A DNA stretch of 64,000 nt from Eustoma russellianum. Lineage: Eukaryota; Streptophyta; Magnoliopsida; Gentianales; Gentianaceae. Where the stretch lies: the NCBI GenBank assembly GCA_036186865.1, contig AP025047.1, forward strand, positions 27,971,593 to 28,035,592, read 5' to 3'. The stretch's first letter is position 1. Each line of letters begins with the position of its first letter. The notes beneath the pieces were generated by a model. It did no database searches and had not been told where the DNA came from. It worked only from the letters and a program-made list of their open reading frames with translations. Shown here piece by piece: positions 35,191-44,568 of this stretch. The position numbers were made by a program, and so were the translations under genes.

Positions 35191-36680
35191 AATCTTCATT
35201 TTCATCTTCATTTTCATCTTCATCTACATGCTCGTCGTCCTCTTCATCCTCGTATTCGTCTTTGCCTACATCTTCAATATTGTCAGCCGGTTGTATGTTG
35301 AGATGAATTTCGATGAAACCGCCGTTGGGGTCATTTAGAGGGAGGTTGTGCAGTTCAACATGTGTCGTATCCACAACGAGTGGGTTTTCTTCTTGAAATG
35401 CGGCATCCATGCCATCTGAACCTGGCTGTATACTGACATCAAACTTGCTCGATTTCACTTTGCACACAGCTCGCCAGTCTTTTGAGCTCGCATTCATCCT
35501 CGTTGTTGGATACGATAGATAGTACACCTGGGACGCTTGACTAGCCAAAACGAATGGATCGTCCTTGGTGATTTATAAGTTGGGACACTTGACTACCAAC
35601 TTATATCGGTCGTGAACCTTTGTGCCAGCGCGATAACCTTCCTGAGATGGATCGTACCTTTCGCATTTGAATAGCACCACCCGCTTTATAGGCAATGCGG
35701 GATATTCGAGCTCAATGATATCGGTAAGGTAGCCGTAGAAGTCATCCTCATCCGGGCTATTGTCATACCGCTTGACACACACACTCCGCTGTTCTCCGAC
35801 GATTTTCGGCTGGCATAGGAGACTGTGTGGAATCTATAACCGTTGACAAAACACATGTCGTGGCGCGTGACTTTGTTCAATAGACCCTCGGCTACTGGTG
35901 TCAGAATGTAACCGTACTCATCGTCAGCCAGATGACCTTTGCTCGCCTGTAAAACGACAAGTAAGTATACATCAGCAGGGCAATAAATGCGTATCACATG
36001 ACGTACACATAACTAGCAAATATGTAAACTTACATGCCACCTGAACCAATCAACAAACTTGGCATCTAACTCATTGTTTATTGCATCGCTCGATATACCC
36101 GGTGAACGTTCTTGCAATAAATCAACGAACAAGCTGAAGCAAATTACGAATGAGTACCCTACCTTTGTAATATTATGGATAGAGTAGCGCAAGGTATTTA
36201 TAAATTAAAATTGGATATCGTTTATACCTCTGGAACGCACTGACCTGCTCCGCATTCAGCGTGTAAGAGGACTTCGGCATGTAGGATGTGCCAACGGGAT
36301 GCAGCTCTGGTCGCATATTGAGGTCGCGCATATCAAGTCGTGCCTTCAAATTGTCTTTCGTTTTTCCAGGCACATTCAGCACCGTATTGAAAATGTTGTC
36401 AAACACGTTCTTCTCAATGTGCATGACATCCAGGTTGTGTCAGATCATATTGCTCTTCCAATACGGAAGCTCCCAGAATATACTTCCCTTCTTCCACCCG
36501 ATACAGTCACGGGCCAGGTATGCGTTGTGGCTGCAGTCCGGATCATCAGTGACCCCCACGAATCCACAACTATCTATCATCAAGAAACACATATCCCGGA
36601 AACAAACAAACACAAATACCAATGACTTAGCGACGCTCAGCGACGACCAAGAAACACAAATCCCGGAAACAAACAAACAC
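35191..36680 (-). pseudogene. tnp2: tnp2-type CACTA transposase, C-terminal part
   Basis: Read leftward. GWKKGSIFWELPYWKSNMI (about 36500) is followed, after a stop at 36440, by HNLDVMHIEKNVFDNIFNTV and PGKTKDNLKARLDMRDLNMR, a conserved TNP2 stretch. Then come DDFYGYLTDIIELEYPALPI, KRVVLFKCERYDP, a TAA/TAG break near 35573, and DDPFVLASQASQVYYLSYP, the block found near the C-terminus of plant TNP2 proteins (DUF4216-like). A Glu/Asp-rich tail follows to about 35190. Segments lie in different frames with non-coding insertions (36000-36170, which may be an intron). The DDE catalytic core, upstream in normal tnp2, is absent. Confidence 0.8.
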
Positions 36681-36781
36681 AAATACCGACGAAATAGCGA
36701 CCCTCAGCGACGACCAAGAAACACAAATCCCGAAAACAAACAAACACAAATACCGACGAAATAGCGACGCTCAGTGCCCGA
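36581..36781. repeat. 67-bp tandem repeat (3 copies)
   Basis: Starts at 36581, 36648 and 36715. Each unit begins CAAGAAACACAAATCCCGGA and includes AATACCGACGAAATAGCGAC. The unit ends contain the same CGACGAA/AGCGACG words as the subterminal repeats, so the array probably grew from them. Confidence 0.92.
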
Positions 36782-36922
36782 CTGTTACACCAATCGATGG
36801 GTTCGTCGCTGTCTGCGTCGCTAAGGCATCGCTATGCGGCGGTGTCCGCACAGTGCCCGACTGTTACAAGTTACAATGCATTTACGTCGCTACATCGTCG
36901 CTATGTCGTCGCTGAATTCCCT

Positions 36923-36930
36923 TATATAAA
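36923..36930 (+). promoter_or_regulatory. Predicted TATA box of CACTA mini-gene 1
   Basis: TATATAAA in the context GTCGTCGCTGAATTCCCTTA + TATAAACAGG lies 78 bp before the ATG at 37001. Mini-gene 2 has the same order of elements. Confidence 0.6.
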
Positions 36931-37000
36931 CAGGATGTCCCGTGACCCCCACTACATAGAAAACAAGTTCTCTTTTATAATCATATAAAAAGACCCAAAT

Positions 37001-37363
37001 ATGGTTTGTACTAAAGCTCAAGCGCGACGTGGTAGTGGTCATTCATACCCTAGACGGCCTATTCAACAACCCGCACCTGTAGCGGTTCCTCCACCACAAG
37101 AATCACCCCCACAGGCTGAGTCCTCTGAACCCACTCTTTTTGGGCCACGTCGGGATCGCCAAATTGGCGATCCCCGTATAGAAATACAAGAGCTGTGGAA
37201 AACATTGGATGACCTGAGGGCGCATATTATGTACCAGGATGAGCGTCTTCAGTACCTGGACACAAGGCAGATGCGGATCAAATCCAAAGCTGCACAGCTG
37301 AGACGCCTCCTGAAGGCGTGCGCGGAGAGTGTTGCTACTCTCTATTCGGATGACGAACAGTGA
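37001..37363 (+). CDS. Small basic protein with acidic tail, CACTA mini-gene 1 (120 aa)
   Basis: An intact ATG-to-TGA frame of 120 codons. The N-terminal third is basic and Pro/Gln-rich (RRGSGHSYPRRPIQQPAP). The C-terminal half is helical in character, with a probable coiled coil (IEIQELWKTLDDLRAHIMYQ) and the end RRLLKACAESVATLYSDDEQ. A paralogue lies 1.2 kb downstream at 38188-38520 in the same orientation, sharing the C-terminal block and the first 40 bp of 3' sequence. It has its own TATA box. It lies inside the CACTA element, divergent from tnp2, where many such elements carry a second DNA-binding-type ORF. I do not recognise the family, and a role is not proven. It could also be a captured host fragment. 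Confidence 0.55.
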   Translation: MVCTKAQARRGSGHSYPRRPIQQPAPVAVPPPQESPPQAESSEPTLFGPRRDRQIGDPRIEIQELWKTLDDLRAHIMYQDERLQYLDTRQMRIKSKAAQLRRLLKACAESVATLYSDDEQ

Positions 37364-37529
37364 ATGGCTCCTCTCCGCTATTCATTTAGATTGTTTTTTC
37401 ATTATTGTCCTTATATATTTTTTAATTTATAATTCTATATTAATGAATTTTTTTTCTAATCATCGCTTTCGTTTTCTTAATTTAAACACGTGTTTAATCT
37501 CTTACGAATCTTGACGACGCTAAAATACA

Positions 37530-38075
37530 AACGAAATGTGGTTCAGAAAAATTTGAGACGACTGATTCACCGACTAAACAGCAACTATATACCGACGAAA
37601 CTTAATACAACGACGAGAACCTACTAACCATACCGACGAAACTTAATACAACGACGAAAACTTAATACAACGACAAGAACCTACTAACCATACCGACGAA
37701 ACTTAATACAACGACGAGAACCTATTAAGCGCGAATTTATTATCGCATTTTGAAATTAGCGACGCTTTACTGACGAACTACCGACGCACGATGTCTCTTC
37801 ACACCATTCGACGCTTTTCGTCGCTGAGGCGTCGCTAAGGCGTCGCTATTCCGCAGTGTCTGCATAGTTCCCAATGGTTACAACGTACGATGAGTTTACG
37901 TCGCTAAGTCGTCGCTAATGCGTCGCTAATTCAGACGAACCGTCACGCCGCACACATTACGTCGCTACATCGTCGCTAATTCGTCGCTAATGCGAACGAA
38001 GCATCACACCCACACATATTCCCATCTTGATTAACGGTCGAAAAATTCGTCGCATGTTCGTCTCTATGTCGTCGC
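37530..38075. repeat. CACTA subterminal repeats, block 1
   Basis: Many copies of CCGACGAAACTTAATACAAC (37560-37735), then GTCGCTAA / CGTCGCTAT words in both orientations (37760-38070). Such short dispersed repeats near CACTA ends are the known binding sites of the element's accessory protein. No ORF is embedded. Confidence 0.75.
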
Positions 38076-38085
38076 TAAATTTACC

Positions 38086-38092
38086 TATTTAT
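38086..38092 (+). promoter_or_regulatory. Predicted TATA box of CACTA mini-gene 2
   Basis: TATTTATAA follows GTCGTCGCTAAATTTACC, the same arrangement as at mini-gene 1. A ~46-bp duplication (units ending CTTCAAAGTAA and CTTCAAAGTATG, 38099-38190) lengthens the leader before the ATG. Confidence 0.5.
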
Positions 38093-38187
38093 AACCCCAT
38101 ATCCTTACATTACACACATACAAAGTTATAAAACTTCAAAGTAACATCCTTACATTGCAGACATACAAAGTTATACAACTTCAAAGT

Positions 38188-38520
38188 ATGCCGCGTCGTT
38201 ATATAAGAACCCCAAGGCGTGGAGGGGCAAACAGTGCACCTCCACAATGGCCTCCTCCTCAACCACAACCATCGGTTGAGCGGGAGGGTTCAATATCTGT
38301 GCATGGCCTAATGCCGCCAGAGGATCCTCAAGAACAAATGCCGGAACCGGATATCGACTACCGTATGCTTATAGCAAACATGCAGCAGCAGTCGAGGTAA
38401 CTGCACAGCATGAACAGAAGGCTGCGCAAGTTGAAATTCAAATATTACAAGCTGAAGCGCCTCCTCAAAGAGTTCGCAGAGAATGTGGCGGCCACTCTTT
38501 CTTCCGATGACGAAGAGTGA
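38188..38520 (+). pseudogene. Paralogue of CACTA mini-gene 1, with one internal stop
   Basis: From ATG 38188 the frame reads a basic, Pro-rich start (RRYIRTPRRGGANSAPP) and IDYRMLIANMQQQSR to a TAA at 38398. The same frame continues LHSMNRRLRKLKF and ends KRLLKEFAENVAATLSSDDE with TGA at 38518. The last 20 residues parallel RRLLKACAESVATLYSDDEQ of mini-gene 1, and the DNA after both stops is alike (GAMYGRCYCCTCTCCGC). The TAA is therefore a nonsense mutation, unless it is bypassed. The intact downstream frame suggests that the lesion is recent. Confidence 0.6.
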
Positions 38521-38639
38521 ACGACCCCTCTCCGCCTCTCTTTTAGATTTCTTTTTTTAATTTTTCGTCTTCATAATGTAAATATTTATTACTAAATGAA
38601 TAACATTTTTTCTCAATCACCGCTTTCTTTTTTCTTAAT

Positions 38640-39085
38640 TCATACACGTGTTTAATCCTCGATGAATCTACGATGACACAGCGGCGAATCGGAATACGAG
38701 CGAAAAGTAAAACAAAACATTTGCGACACGCGGGTTTCATCGACAAAAAACCGACGATACAAAACGCCGAGAACCTACTAACCGTCGAATTTATTTCCTT
38801 GTTTATCTGTGTTCTGGACTTTTAGCCACACATTAGCGACGAAACGCTACAAACTAAATAACGACGAACAAAACACACAGAGTAGCGACGAACCACCGAC
38901 AAAATACCGACGAAATTGTAACGAAAGGATTAACCTGACTACTTTTTTGTTAGCGACAATGCGTTTCATCGTAGTTTCGTTGCAATTAACGACGAAATTG
39001 CCTTTATCGCAATTTCGTCGCAAATTACCGACGAAACACCGACACTCCTTGTTTCGTCGGTGACTTTTTCGTCGCAAATCAAAAA
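38640..39085. repeat. CACTA subterminal repeats, block 2
   Basis: Dense CGACGAAA, ACCGACGAA and TTTCGTCGC words in both orientations up to the terminus at 39100. Same motif family as 37530-38075. Confidence 0.75.
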
Positions 39086-39100
39086 TTTTTTTTTGTGGTG

Positions 39101-39175
39101 ATTTCTGCAGCTCGAACTTGTGACATCAATATCAAAAAACAGCAACCTTATCAGTTGCTCCAAGGCCCCTTTTAA
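39101..39175 (-). repeat. Possible tRNA-derived SINE head
   Basis: On the minus strand GCCTTGGAGCAACTGATAAGG, then CACAAGTTCGAGCTGC about 27 bases later, resemble the A box and B box of a tRNA-type pol III promoter at normal spacing. The sequence directly abuts the CACTA terminus. Tail and target duplication are not identifiable, so this is tentative. Confidence 0.4.
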
Positions 39176-39372
39176 AGTTATTTTTTTATATATAAGGTAA
39201 ATAGTATGAGAGGAAAAAACTGAATTAGAACTTTAATGTGACGTGTGTTTGTGGTATAATTTTGTATGTATAATTTTGTACTATCCTATGATTCCAGACA
39301 ATACCAAGTTCTAACAACTTGCAAGGACTTATGGCTTATGGGGCCTTTGGACTGAGATCCACACGTTATAGC

Positions 39373-39380
39373 TATATAAA
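39373..39380 (+). promoter_or_regulatory. Possible TATA box of the NLR gene
   Basis: TATATAAA in GTTATAGCTATATAAAAAA lies about 305 bp before the NLR ATG. It is the only good TATA match in 39180-39660, so transcription may start around 39405-39415. Confidence 0.45.
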
Positions 39381-39631
39381 AAAAAAGAGGATCCGTCAAA
39401 CCAAGCAATTTTAGCATCAAAAACGTAAAAAGATTATTATGTAAGATATGCACTATTTAGACCACTCAACTCATACCCCAAGGCATACAAAATAAAAAGA
39501 GAATAAATTTTGATGTACGTACACATGTTGCAGTAAGATAAGGAGGGCGAATAGAAAAAAAATCTCCATAAACTTTGACATTTATGATTCAATCCCCAAC
39601 TCCTTTTCTTCATTCTCATCTACAACCACAA

Positions 39632-39712
39632 ATGAAAACAAGACAGATAAAATTTGACAAGGAGCAGTCTTGTGGACATGCTAGAGGACTCTCTGCCATC
39701 GAATATCACTAA
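39632..39712 (+). other. Upstream ORF overlapping the NLR start codon (26 codons)
   Basis: ATG 39632 opens a frame of 26 codons ending TAA at 39710-39712, in a different frame from the NLR. It overlaps the NLR ATG (39678) by 35 bp. If the transcript starts near 39405, ribosomes meet this ATG first, which would lower NLR translation. The peptide has no recognisable features. Confidence 0.5.
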
Positions 39713-42700
39713 CATAATGGTTCCCACTTGCATTGATTGTGCTCTTCATCAGCTGTCTGAGATTCAAACATGTCTGCAAGAACTCTATTTAATTGATAAA
39801 GAAGTAAGCTACGAAATTCGTAGCTATGAAATTCGTCACCAAGTGGAGGCTTGTATTGGATACGTGGACTGGAACTCGGATCGAAATGGGTTCACTGAGA
39901 TTTATATTTATAACGCTTATCTCCAAGTCCAGCATTTCAAAAGGGAGCTGACTTTCATTAAAATGATGTTTTGGTGGTTTGCTACATGGGACGATACAGA
40001 TGCAAACCAAAGATGTATGCTGACTACTCTTGAAAGAATGTGGGAAGACTTAGAGGAGCGGATTGATGATAGAATTTTGAGGAAAACCGAACACGGAAAG
40101 GAAGATTGGGATCTCTTGGCTTTGTTTTTGGAGGACACGATTCAGCAGTGTAAGTCTTTAGCATTAGAATATTGGCATGCATACTCAGATTCCTCGTTGA
40201 AGTGCAAGGCTTTACAAAGTGAAATGATCCTCGAATTCCTTGAACTTATCCTCCACAATCTGGATCTTCTTGTCAGCAGCTACAAGGCTTCTAACGTGAC
40301 TCCTCCTCTGAAGAAGCAAATTTATTCCCTCAAACTGAGACTAGCCTTATCGCAGAATTTCTTCCGGTTGATCACTGCTCATCAAGACATAAATTGCGAG
40401 GACTTGAGAGCCTTAATGCTTTGTCTTCAGACTTTTGCAAATGAGGCGGCATCCCTGGCCTTTCTGTTTTGGGCAAAAGCAGAGAACACGCAAGATACGT
40501 TTGAAGCCAGAACAAATCAAATGTTTAATGATACGAGGCAGAAGATCGTCGAATATTGCAGTCCTGATGTGATGGGTTTGTGCTTGAGCGCTTTGAAGGC
40601 AATTAAGTTGCAGTCTTCTGACTACTCTGTTCTTTATGAGCAAGTCATTCAGAGCTTTGTTGACCTTCATGTTGAGAACATTGTTGATGTACCAAAGGAT
40701 CATGATAAACAATTTGTTTGGGAGGCCCTAATATTCCTCTCAGAATTTGTGTCTGATCCTCCTAAAGGGTGTGAGCAAGATGAACAGTTGGCTTCAGTGT
40801 GCAATGAAATTGATCTTCTTTTCACCAAATGTGTGTATATCATTCTCTCTCCTGGTGACATCATGAAAGAGCATTTTACAGTGGACAAGATGTTGTTGAA
40901 TGATTTGGGTGCAAAACTTGAAGAAACAATGGAGAAGGTTAAACAGCTATATGTTAAAAGAATAGATTCATTGTCTCATAATTTCCCCAAGACTAATGGT
41001 AAAGGGTTTTATGATTTTCTCCTAGAAAACCTTGAAAGTTTGAAGGAGAAGTTTGGTATCGACACGACTTTTGTTCCTTTTGCAAAGAACTCTATCATAA
41101 AGATTGAAAAGGAATTGGTCTCATTGAGGCCCTTAGTCGATGATATATTTGAGCTGCAAAAACAGCAAAAGGAACTCCAAGACACTTGGTTACAACTTAT
41201 ACATCTCGCCTACCAAATTGAACATGTCATCAATTCGTGTCAGGTCCAGATGCATCCAATTTGGTACAATATGACTTGTCTTTATGATATTCTACATCAA
41301 ATTAAGGATGTAAAGAGAATTCTTGAGAAGGTAGACGCAAGGGAAATGCACTACACCAAAGTCCTCCCTCATTTACCAGTGTCTTCCACTACACGGCTAG
41401 AAAGAACGCAGTTTTTCACAAATTGTGAAGAAGTGATCAGTCTCAAGAAGGAAACAGACAAAATTATTGATGATCTTGTCGGTGGATATAAATCACTTGG
41501 TATTGTTTCAATTATTGGTATGGCTGGCTTGGGAAAGACCACTCTGGCCAAGAAAATCTGCAATTCAGAAACAGTTAGGCGCCATTTTCACATATTGGCA
41601 TTGGGTAGCGTTTCTGGATTTCTGAGCAAAAGGAATTTTTTCATTGAAATTTTATGTGAAATTGATAATTTCAAAAAGGATGAATTCAATTCTATGACTG
41701 AAGATGATTTAGCTCACCATCTTTGGCGGTGTCTGAGTGGAAAAACATACCTCATTGTAGTTGATGACATATGGGATGTCAAAGCATGGGACGGAGTAAA
41801 AAGTTCATTCCCAGACGATAAAAACGGAAGTAGAGTTATCTTCACAACTCGTGAACTCAAAGTTGCCATGGATGCCAGAAGTAGTTGTCATAACCTTCGT
41901 CCTCTGTTTGATGATGAAAGCTTCAAGTTGCTGCAAATGAAGGTATTTGGTAAAGACGATTGGCCCCCGATGTTTTCTGAGCTAGGAAAAGTAATTGCAA
42001 GAAATTGCAATGGTCTTCCTCTGTCTATTGTTGTAGTTGCAGGTCTTCTTACAAGAAGGAAAACAAGTCAAAATTGGTGGAAGGAAATTGCAGAAGCAAC
42101 TTGTCTTTTTGTTGGACAAGAATGCAGGGACGTAATTGGATATAGTTACAAGCATCTGCCAGAGCATTTGAAACAATGCTTTCTTTATATGGGAATATAC
42201 AGAGAAGATGAACTAATTGAAGCAAAACAACTGAGGCAGCTATGGATTGGTGAAGGATTTGTGAAGAAATCTATGACAGAGAGCTTAAGAACTGTGGCAA
42301 AAATGTACTTGATTGATCTAGTCAACAAAAACCTTGTAACTCCTGTTAAGAGCACAGTTGGTGGTGGGATTAAAACCTGTCGTCTTCATGATCTAATCAG
42401 AGATTTCTGCCTATGGCAGATGGAAGAGGATAACTTTGTTTTCCTGAGAGATAGATATGCAGCTTCAAATCCCTCAAACTCCACAATACGTAACCAATAT
42501 CGCGTTTCCATTCAAGGACCTTTTGATGGTGTTGAACCAGCGGTACTTGAAAATATCAATTCTTTGATCTGCAAAGGCAAGACAGGCATAAGAACTTCAT
42601 TCATGGAAAAGTTAAAGATAGTTCAAGTCTTGCATTTGGAAGAGGAAGCTAAATCCATATACTTTAATGATCTAGTTCTTCTAAGATACTTATCAGTACG

Positions 42701-43496
42701 GAGTTGGCAAGGGAAAGTTCCTGAATCTATTTGTGATCACTTGTGGAATCTGGAAACTTTCATCATTGAGTCCTATGAGGTAGGTAAGTTGCCTAAAACT
42801 ATTTGGAAGATGAAAAAGCTTAGGCATTTGGAGATCCCGTGTCAGATTGAATTGGAAGATGATCACAATGAAGGATGCTTTAACTTATTGGATAACTTGG
42901 AATTCCTTTCAGAATTATTTCTCTTTGATGATAGAACCGCAAGACTGATTCTGCAAAGGATACCGAAAATCCAGAAGCTATCTTGTAACTTGGCTGGCTC
43001 AATATGGAATGACAATGTTTTCAAGATTGACTTTTTCGATAAACTCGAGTCGTTGACATTAAGGTCATATGAAGCTGATACACATGTCAGCTTTCCATCA
43101 ACTCTAAGGAGGGTATATTATTTGGGGGATGACAACAGCCCAGAGGACCTGCTATCAGCACTTGGGGAACTACCACTTCTTGAGGTCCTGAAGCTCGAGG
43201 CAAATTACGAGCGATGGGAAGTGGAAGATGGGCAATTCCAAAATTTGAAATGCTTGATGGTGGAGCTTGATGCTTTGAAAGAATGGAATGTATCATTTGA
43301 TTCCTTTTTGCGCCTGGAGCGACTTGAATTGTTTCGATGTCATGTTCTTGAGGAGATACCTGCTTGTTTCGTGGAATGTTCAACTTTGCAGATGATTCAA
43401 GTCACATCCTGCAACGAAGAACTGGTATCTTCAGCCATCCAAGTTGTGCAGGAACAGAAGGATAACGGAAACGAGGTTCAAATCTTTTGTAGGTAG
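39678..43496 (+). CDS. CC-NB-ARC-LRR disease-resistance protein, late-blight R1-like class
   Basis: An intracellular immune receptor that senses pathogen effectors through its C-terminus and switches state by ATP/ADP exchange. From ATG 39678 it is 1272 aa in one exon; an in-frame TAA at 39648 excludes an earlier start without an upstream intron. Residues 1 to about 480 form the long N-terminal region seen in R1 proteins, then a coiled-coil region follows. The NB-ARC motifs are all present: P-loop GMAGLGKTT (614-622), kinase-2 LIVVDDIWD (692-700, with the Trp typical of CC-type), GSRVIFTTRE (717), GLPL (779-782), CFLYMGIYREDELIE and LHD (903-905) in place of MHD. LRRs run from about 975 to 1260. 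The length is close to R1 (about 1290). The frame is intact, so it is probably functional. The species cannot be named from this alone. Confidence 0.93.
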   Translation: MLEDSLPSNITNIMVPTCIDCALHQLSEIQTCLQELYLIDKEVSYEIRSYEIRHQVEACIGYVDWNSDRNGFTEIYIYNAYLQVQHFKRELTFIKMMFWWFATWDDTDANQRCMLTTLERMWEDLEERIDDRILRKTEHGKEDWDLLALFLEDTIQQCKSLALEYWHAYSDSSLKCKALQSEMILEFLELILHNLDLLVSSYKASNVTPPLKKQIYSLKLRLALSQNFFRLITAHQDINCEDLRALMLCLQTFANEAASLAFLFWAKAENTQDTFEARTNQMFNDTRQKIVEYCSPDVMGLCLSALKAIKLQSSDYSVLYEQVIQSFVDLHVENIVDVPKDHDKQFVWEALIFLSEFVSDPPKGCEQDEQLASVCNEIDLLFTKCVYIILSPGDIMKEHFTVDKMLLNDLGAKLEETMEKVKQLYVKRIDSLSHNFPKTNGKGFYDFLLENLESLKEKFGIDTTFVPFAKNSIIKIEKELVSLRPLVDDIFELQKQQKELQDTWLQLIHLAYQIEHVINSCQVQMHPIWYNMTCLYDILHQIKDVKRILEKVDAREMHYTKVLPHLPVSSTTRLERTQFFTNCEEVISLKKETDKIIDDLVGGYKSLGIVSIIGMAGLGKTTLAKKICNSETVRRHFHILALGSVSGFLSKRNFFIEILCEIDNFKKDEFNSMTEDDLAHHLWRCLSGKTYLIVVDDIWDVKAWDGVKSSFPDDKNGSRVIFTTRELKVAMDARSSCHNLRPLFDDESFKLLQMKVFGKDDWPPMFSELGKVIARNCNGLPLSIVVVAGLLTRRKTSQNWWKEIAEATCLFVGQECRDVIGYSYKHLPEHLKQCFLYMGIYREDELIEAKQLRQLWIGEGFVKKSMTESLRTVAKMYLIDLVNKNLVTPVKSTVGGGIKTCRLHDLIRDFCLWQMEEDNFVFLRDRYAASNPSNSTIRNQYRVSIQGPFDGVEPAVLENINSLICKGKTGIRTSFMEKLKIVQVLHLEEEAKSIYFNDLVLLRYLSVRSWQGKVPESICDHLWNLETFIIESYEVGKLPKTIWKMKKLRHLEIPCQIELEDDHNEGCFNLLDNLEFLSELFLFDDRTARLILQRIPKIQKLSCNLAGSIWNDNVFKIDFFDKLESLTLRSYEADTHVSFPSTLRRVYYLGDDNSPEDLLSALGELPLLEVLKLEANYERWEVEDGQFQNLKCLMVELDALKEWNVSFDSFLRLERLELFRCHVLEEIPACFVECSTLQMIQVTSCNEELVSSAIQVVQEQKDNGNEVQIFCR

Positions 43497-43912
43497 GGTA
43501 CTGCATCAATGTGTTACATCCAAATTCATGAGATAGTTTCCCATTTCATTTCTTAAAAGGATTTCTGCAAGCAATGGTCCTTTAACTTCAGTTATAATTT
43601 TCTGTCATGGTAAGGTGGCAATCGCGCATGATATTTCTTTCATTATATATTCCTTCTCCATAGGCTAACGTTTTCCTGAGCGCACAAAGAAAAGCAATCG
43701 GACACTGTAACCTCCATATATGAAGAACTAGTGATGTGGCTACAAGCTACATATGATATTGTACTAATTACTCACACTTCTATTCGTTTTCAGGATTCTT
43801 TCTGCATAGCAATTATTCAATGAATTGTTGACAACATTCTGCATTGTTATATTTCAAGCACATGAGCTGAATTGCTCACTGTGCTCTAACATAACTATAT
43901 ATGACAGATCAT
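43497..43912 (+). other. 3' flank / probable 3' UTR of the NLR gene
   Basis: AT-rich, no ORF or repeat family recognised. No clear canonical AATAAA; AT-rich stretches near 43640-43660 could serve polyadenylation. Confidence 0.4.
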
Positions 43913-44170
43913 TTAGCGACCCGTTCCGACCCCTAGTACTCGAAACGACTCACCCGCCGTAATTCGCTAAGGAAAATACAAGACGTCGATACAATCAATT
44001 ACGCGTCAGCAAAATAATGTAAATCGAAGTCATCGGAAGTCGTAGGAATTAGTACCTCGAAATAAATACTTATCCATAAAAGTCAAAGTCTCGAAAGTAA
44101 AGGTATTACTAAGTCGAAATAAGAAATCGAAATACTAAGTCTTAATTAAATCAATAAAATAAGGTCTCAA
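43913..44170 (-). repeat. LTR-end remnant of a Tekay-like element, minus orientation
   Basis: Its minus strand reads GTATTTTCCTTAGCGAATTA then CGGCGGGTGAGTCGTTTCGA, closely parallel to the end of the LTR at 49240-49339 (GTATTCTCCTTAGCGAGATA, CAGCGGGTGCACTATTCC). No internal region is attached. Confidence 0.6.
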
Positions 44171-44189
44171 CTAAAACCCAAACAAACAT

Positions 44190-44512
44190 AATTGTTGAAG
44201 TTCCATGCTTCAACACAAAGTTTGTTCTGCATATTCTGGGTTTGGTCCTCCACTGGATCCACCACAGGTGGGTCCTCGGTCAGAAAGGTAGCCAACCCCA
44301 TGGCAGTCAAGAAGAACAACATCTTCGGCTGTTAGCGCTTGAAGTAGCTATCACTGAACTTCTCCAGTTTCTCCACTTGGGCCACCGCTGGATCCTGAGC
44401 AGGAGGAGCATGCATTAGCACCCCAGTATTTGGTGCCATTAGGGCAGAACTGTGTATGACTGCACCTTGAACCGAGCTAGAGCTTGCGTTCTCTATTTTA
44501 GTTTCTGTAAGA
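44190..44512 (-). pseudogene. N-terminal copia gag fragment
   Basis: Read leftward the frame gives EKLEKFSDSYFKR, a stop, QPKMLFFLTAMGLATFLTED and CVEAWNFNN, the typical opening of a copia Gag (UBN2 type: 'FKRWQQKMLFYL..'). The stop replaces the expected Trp. It lies downstream, on the minus strand, of the LTR at 44569-45621, so the two belong together as a 5'-end fragment. Everything after about 105 residues is missing; the Tekay LTR remnant replaces it. Confidence 0.75.
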
Positions 44513-44568
44513 TGTCAAAAACAAACGAGAATCGGTACAGAATCAATAACAGTACGTGTTAAGAATTT

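Larger units (their letters stand above)
35191..39100 (-). mobile_element. CACTA transposon, rearranged
   Basis: The right terminus reads, on the minus strand, CACCACAAAAAAAAATTTTT, a CACTA-type end. It is followed by dense subterminal repeats (GCGACGAAA, GTCGTCGCTAA). The left part carries the C-terminal portion of tnp2 on the minus strand. No matching terminus is visible at the left junction with copia B, so the element is truncated or joined there by deletion. The transposase core of tnp2 is missing, so this copy is non-autonomous. Confidence 0.75.

Noticed and set aside
39654..39677. NLR start at a TTG at 39654
   Set aside because: TTG is not a plausible start in a plant nuclear gene; the first in-frame ATG is 39678, after an in-frame stop at 39648.
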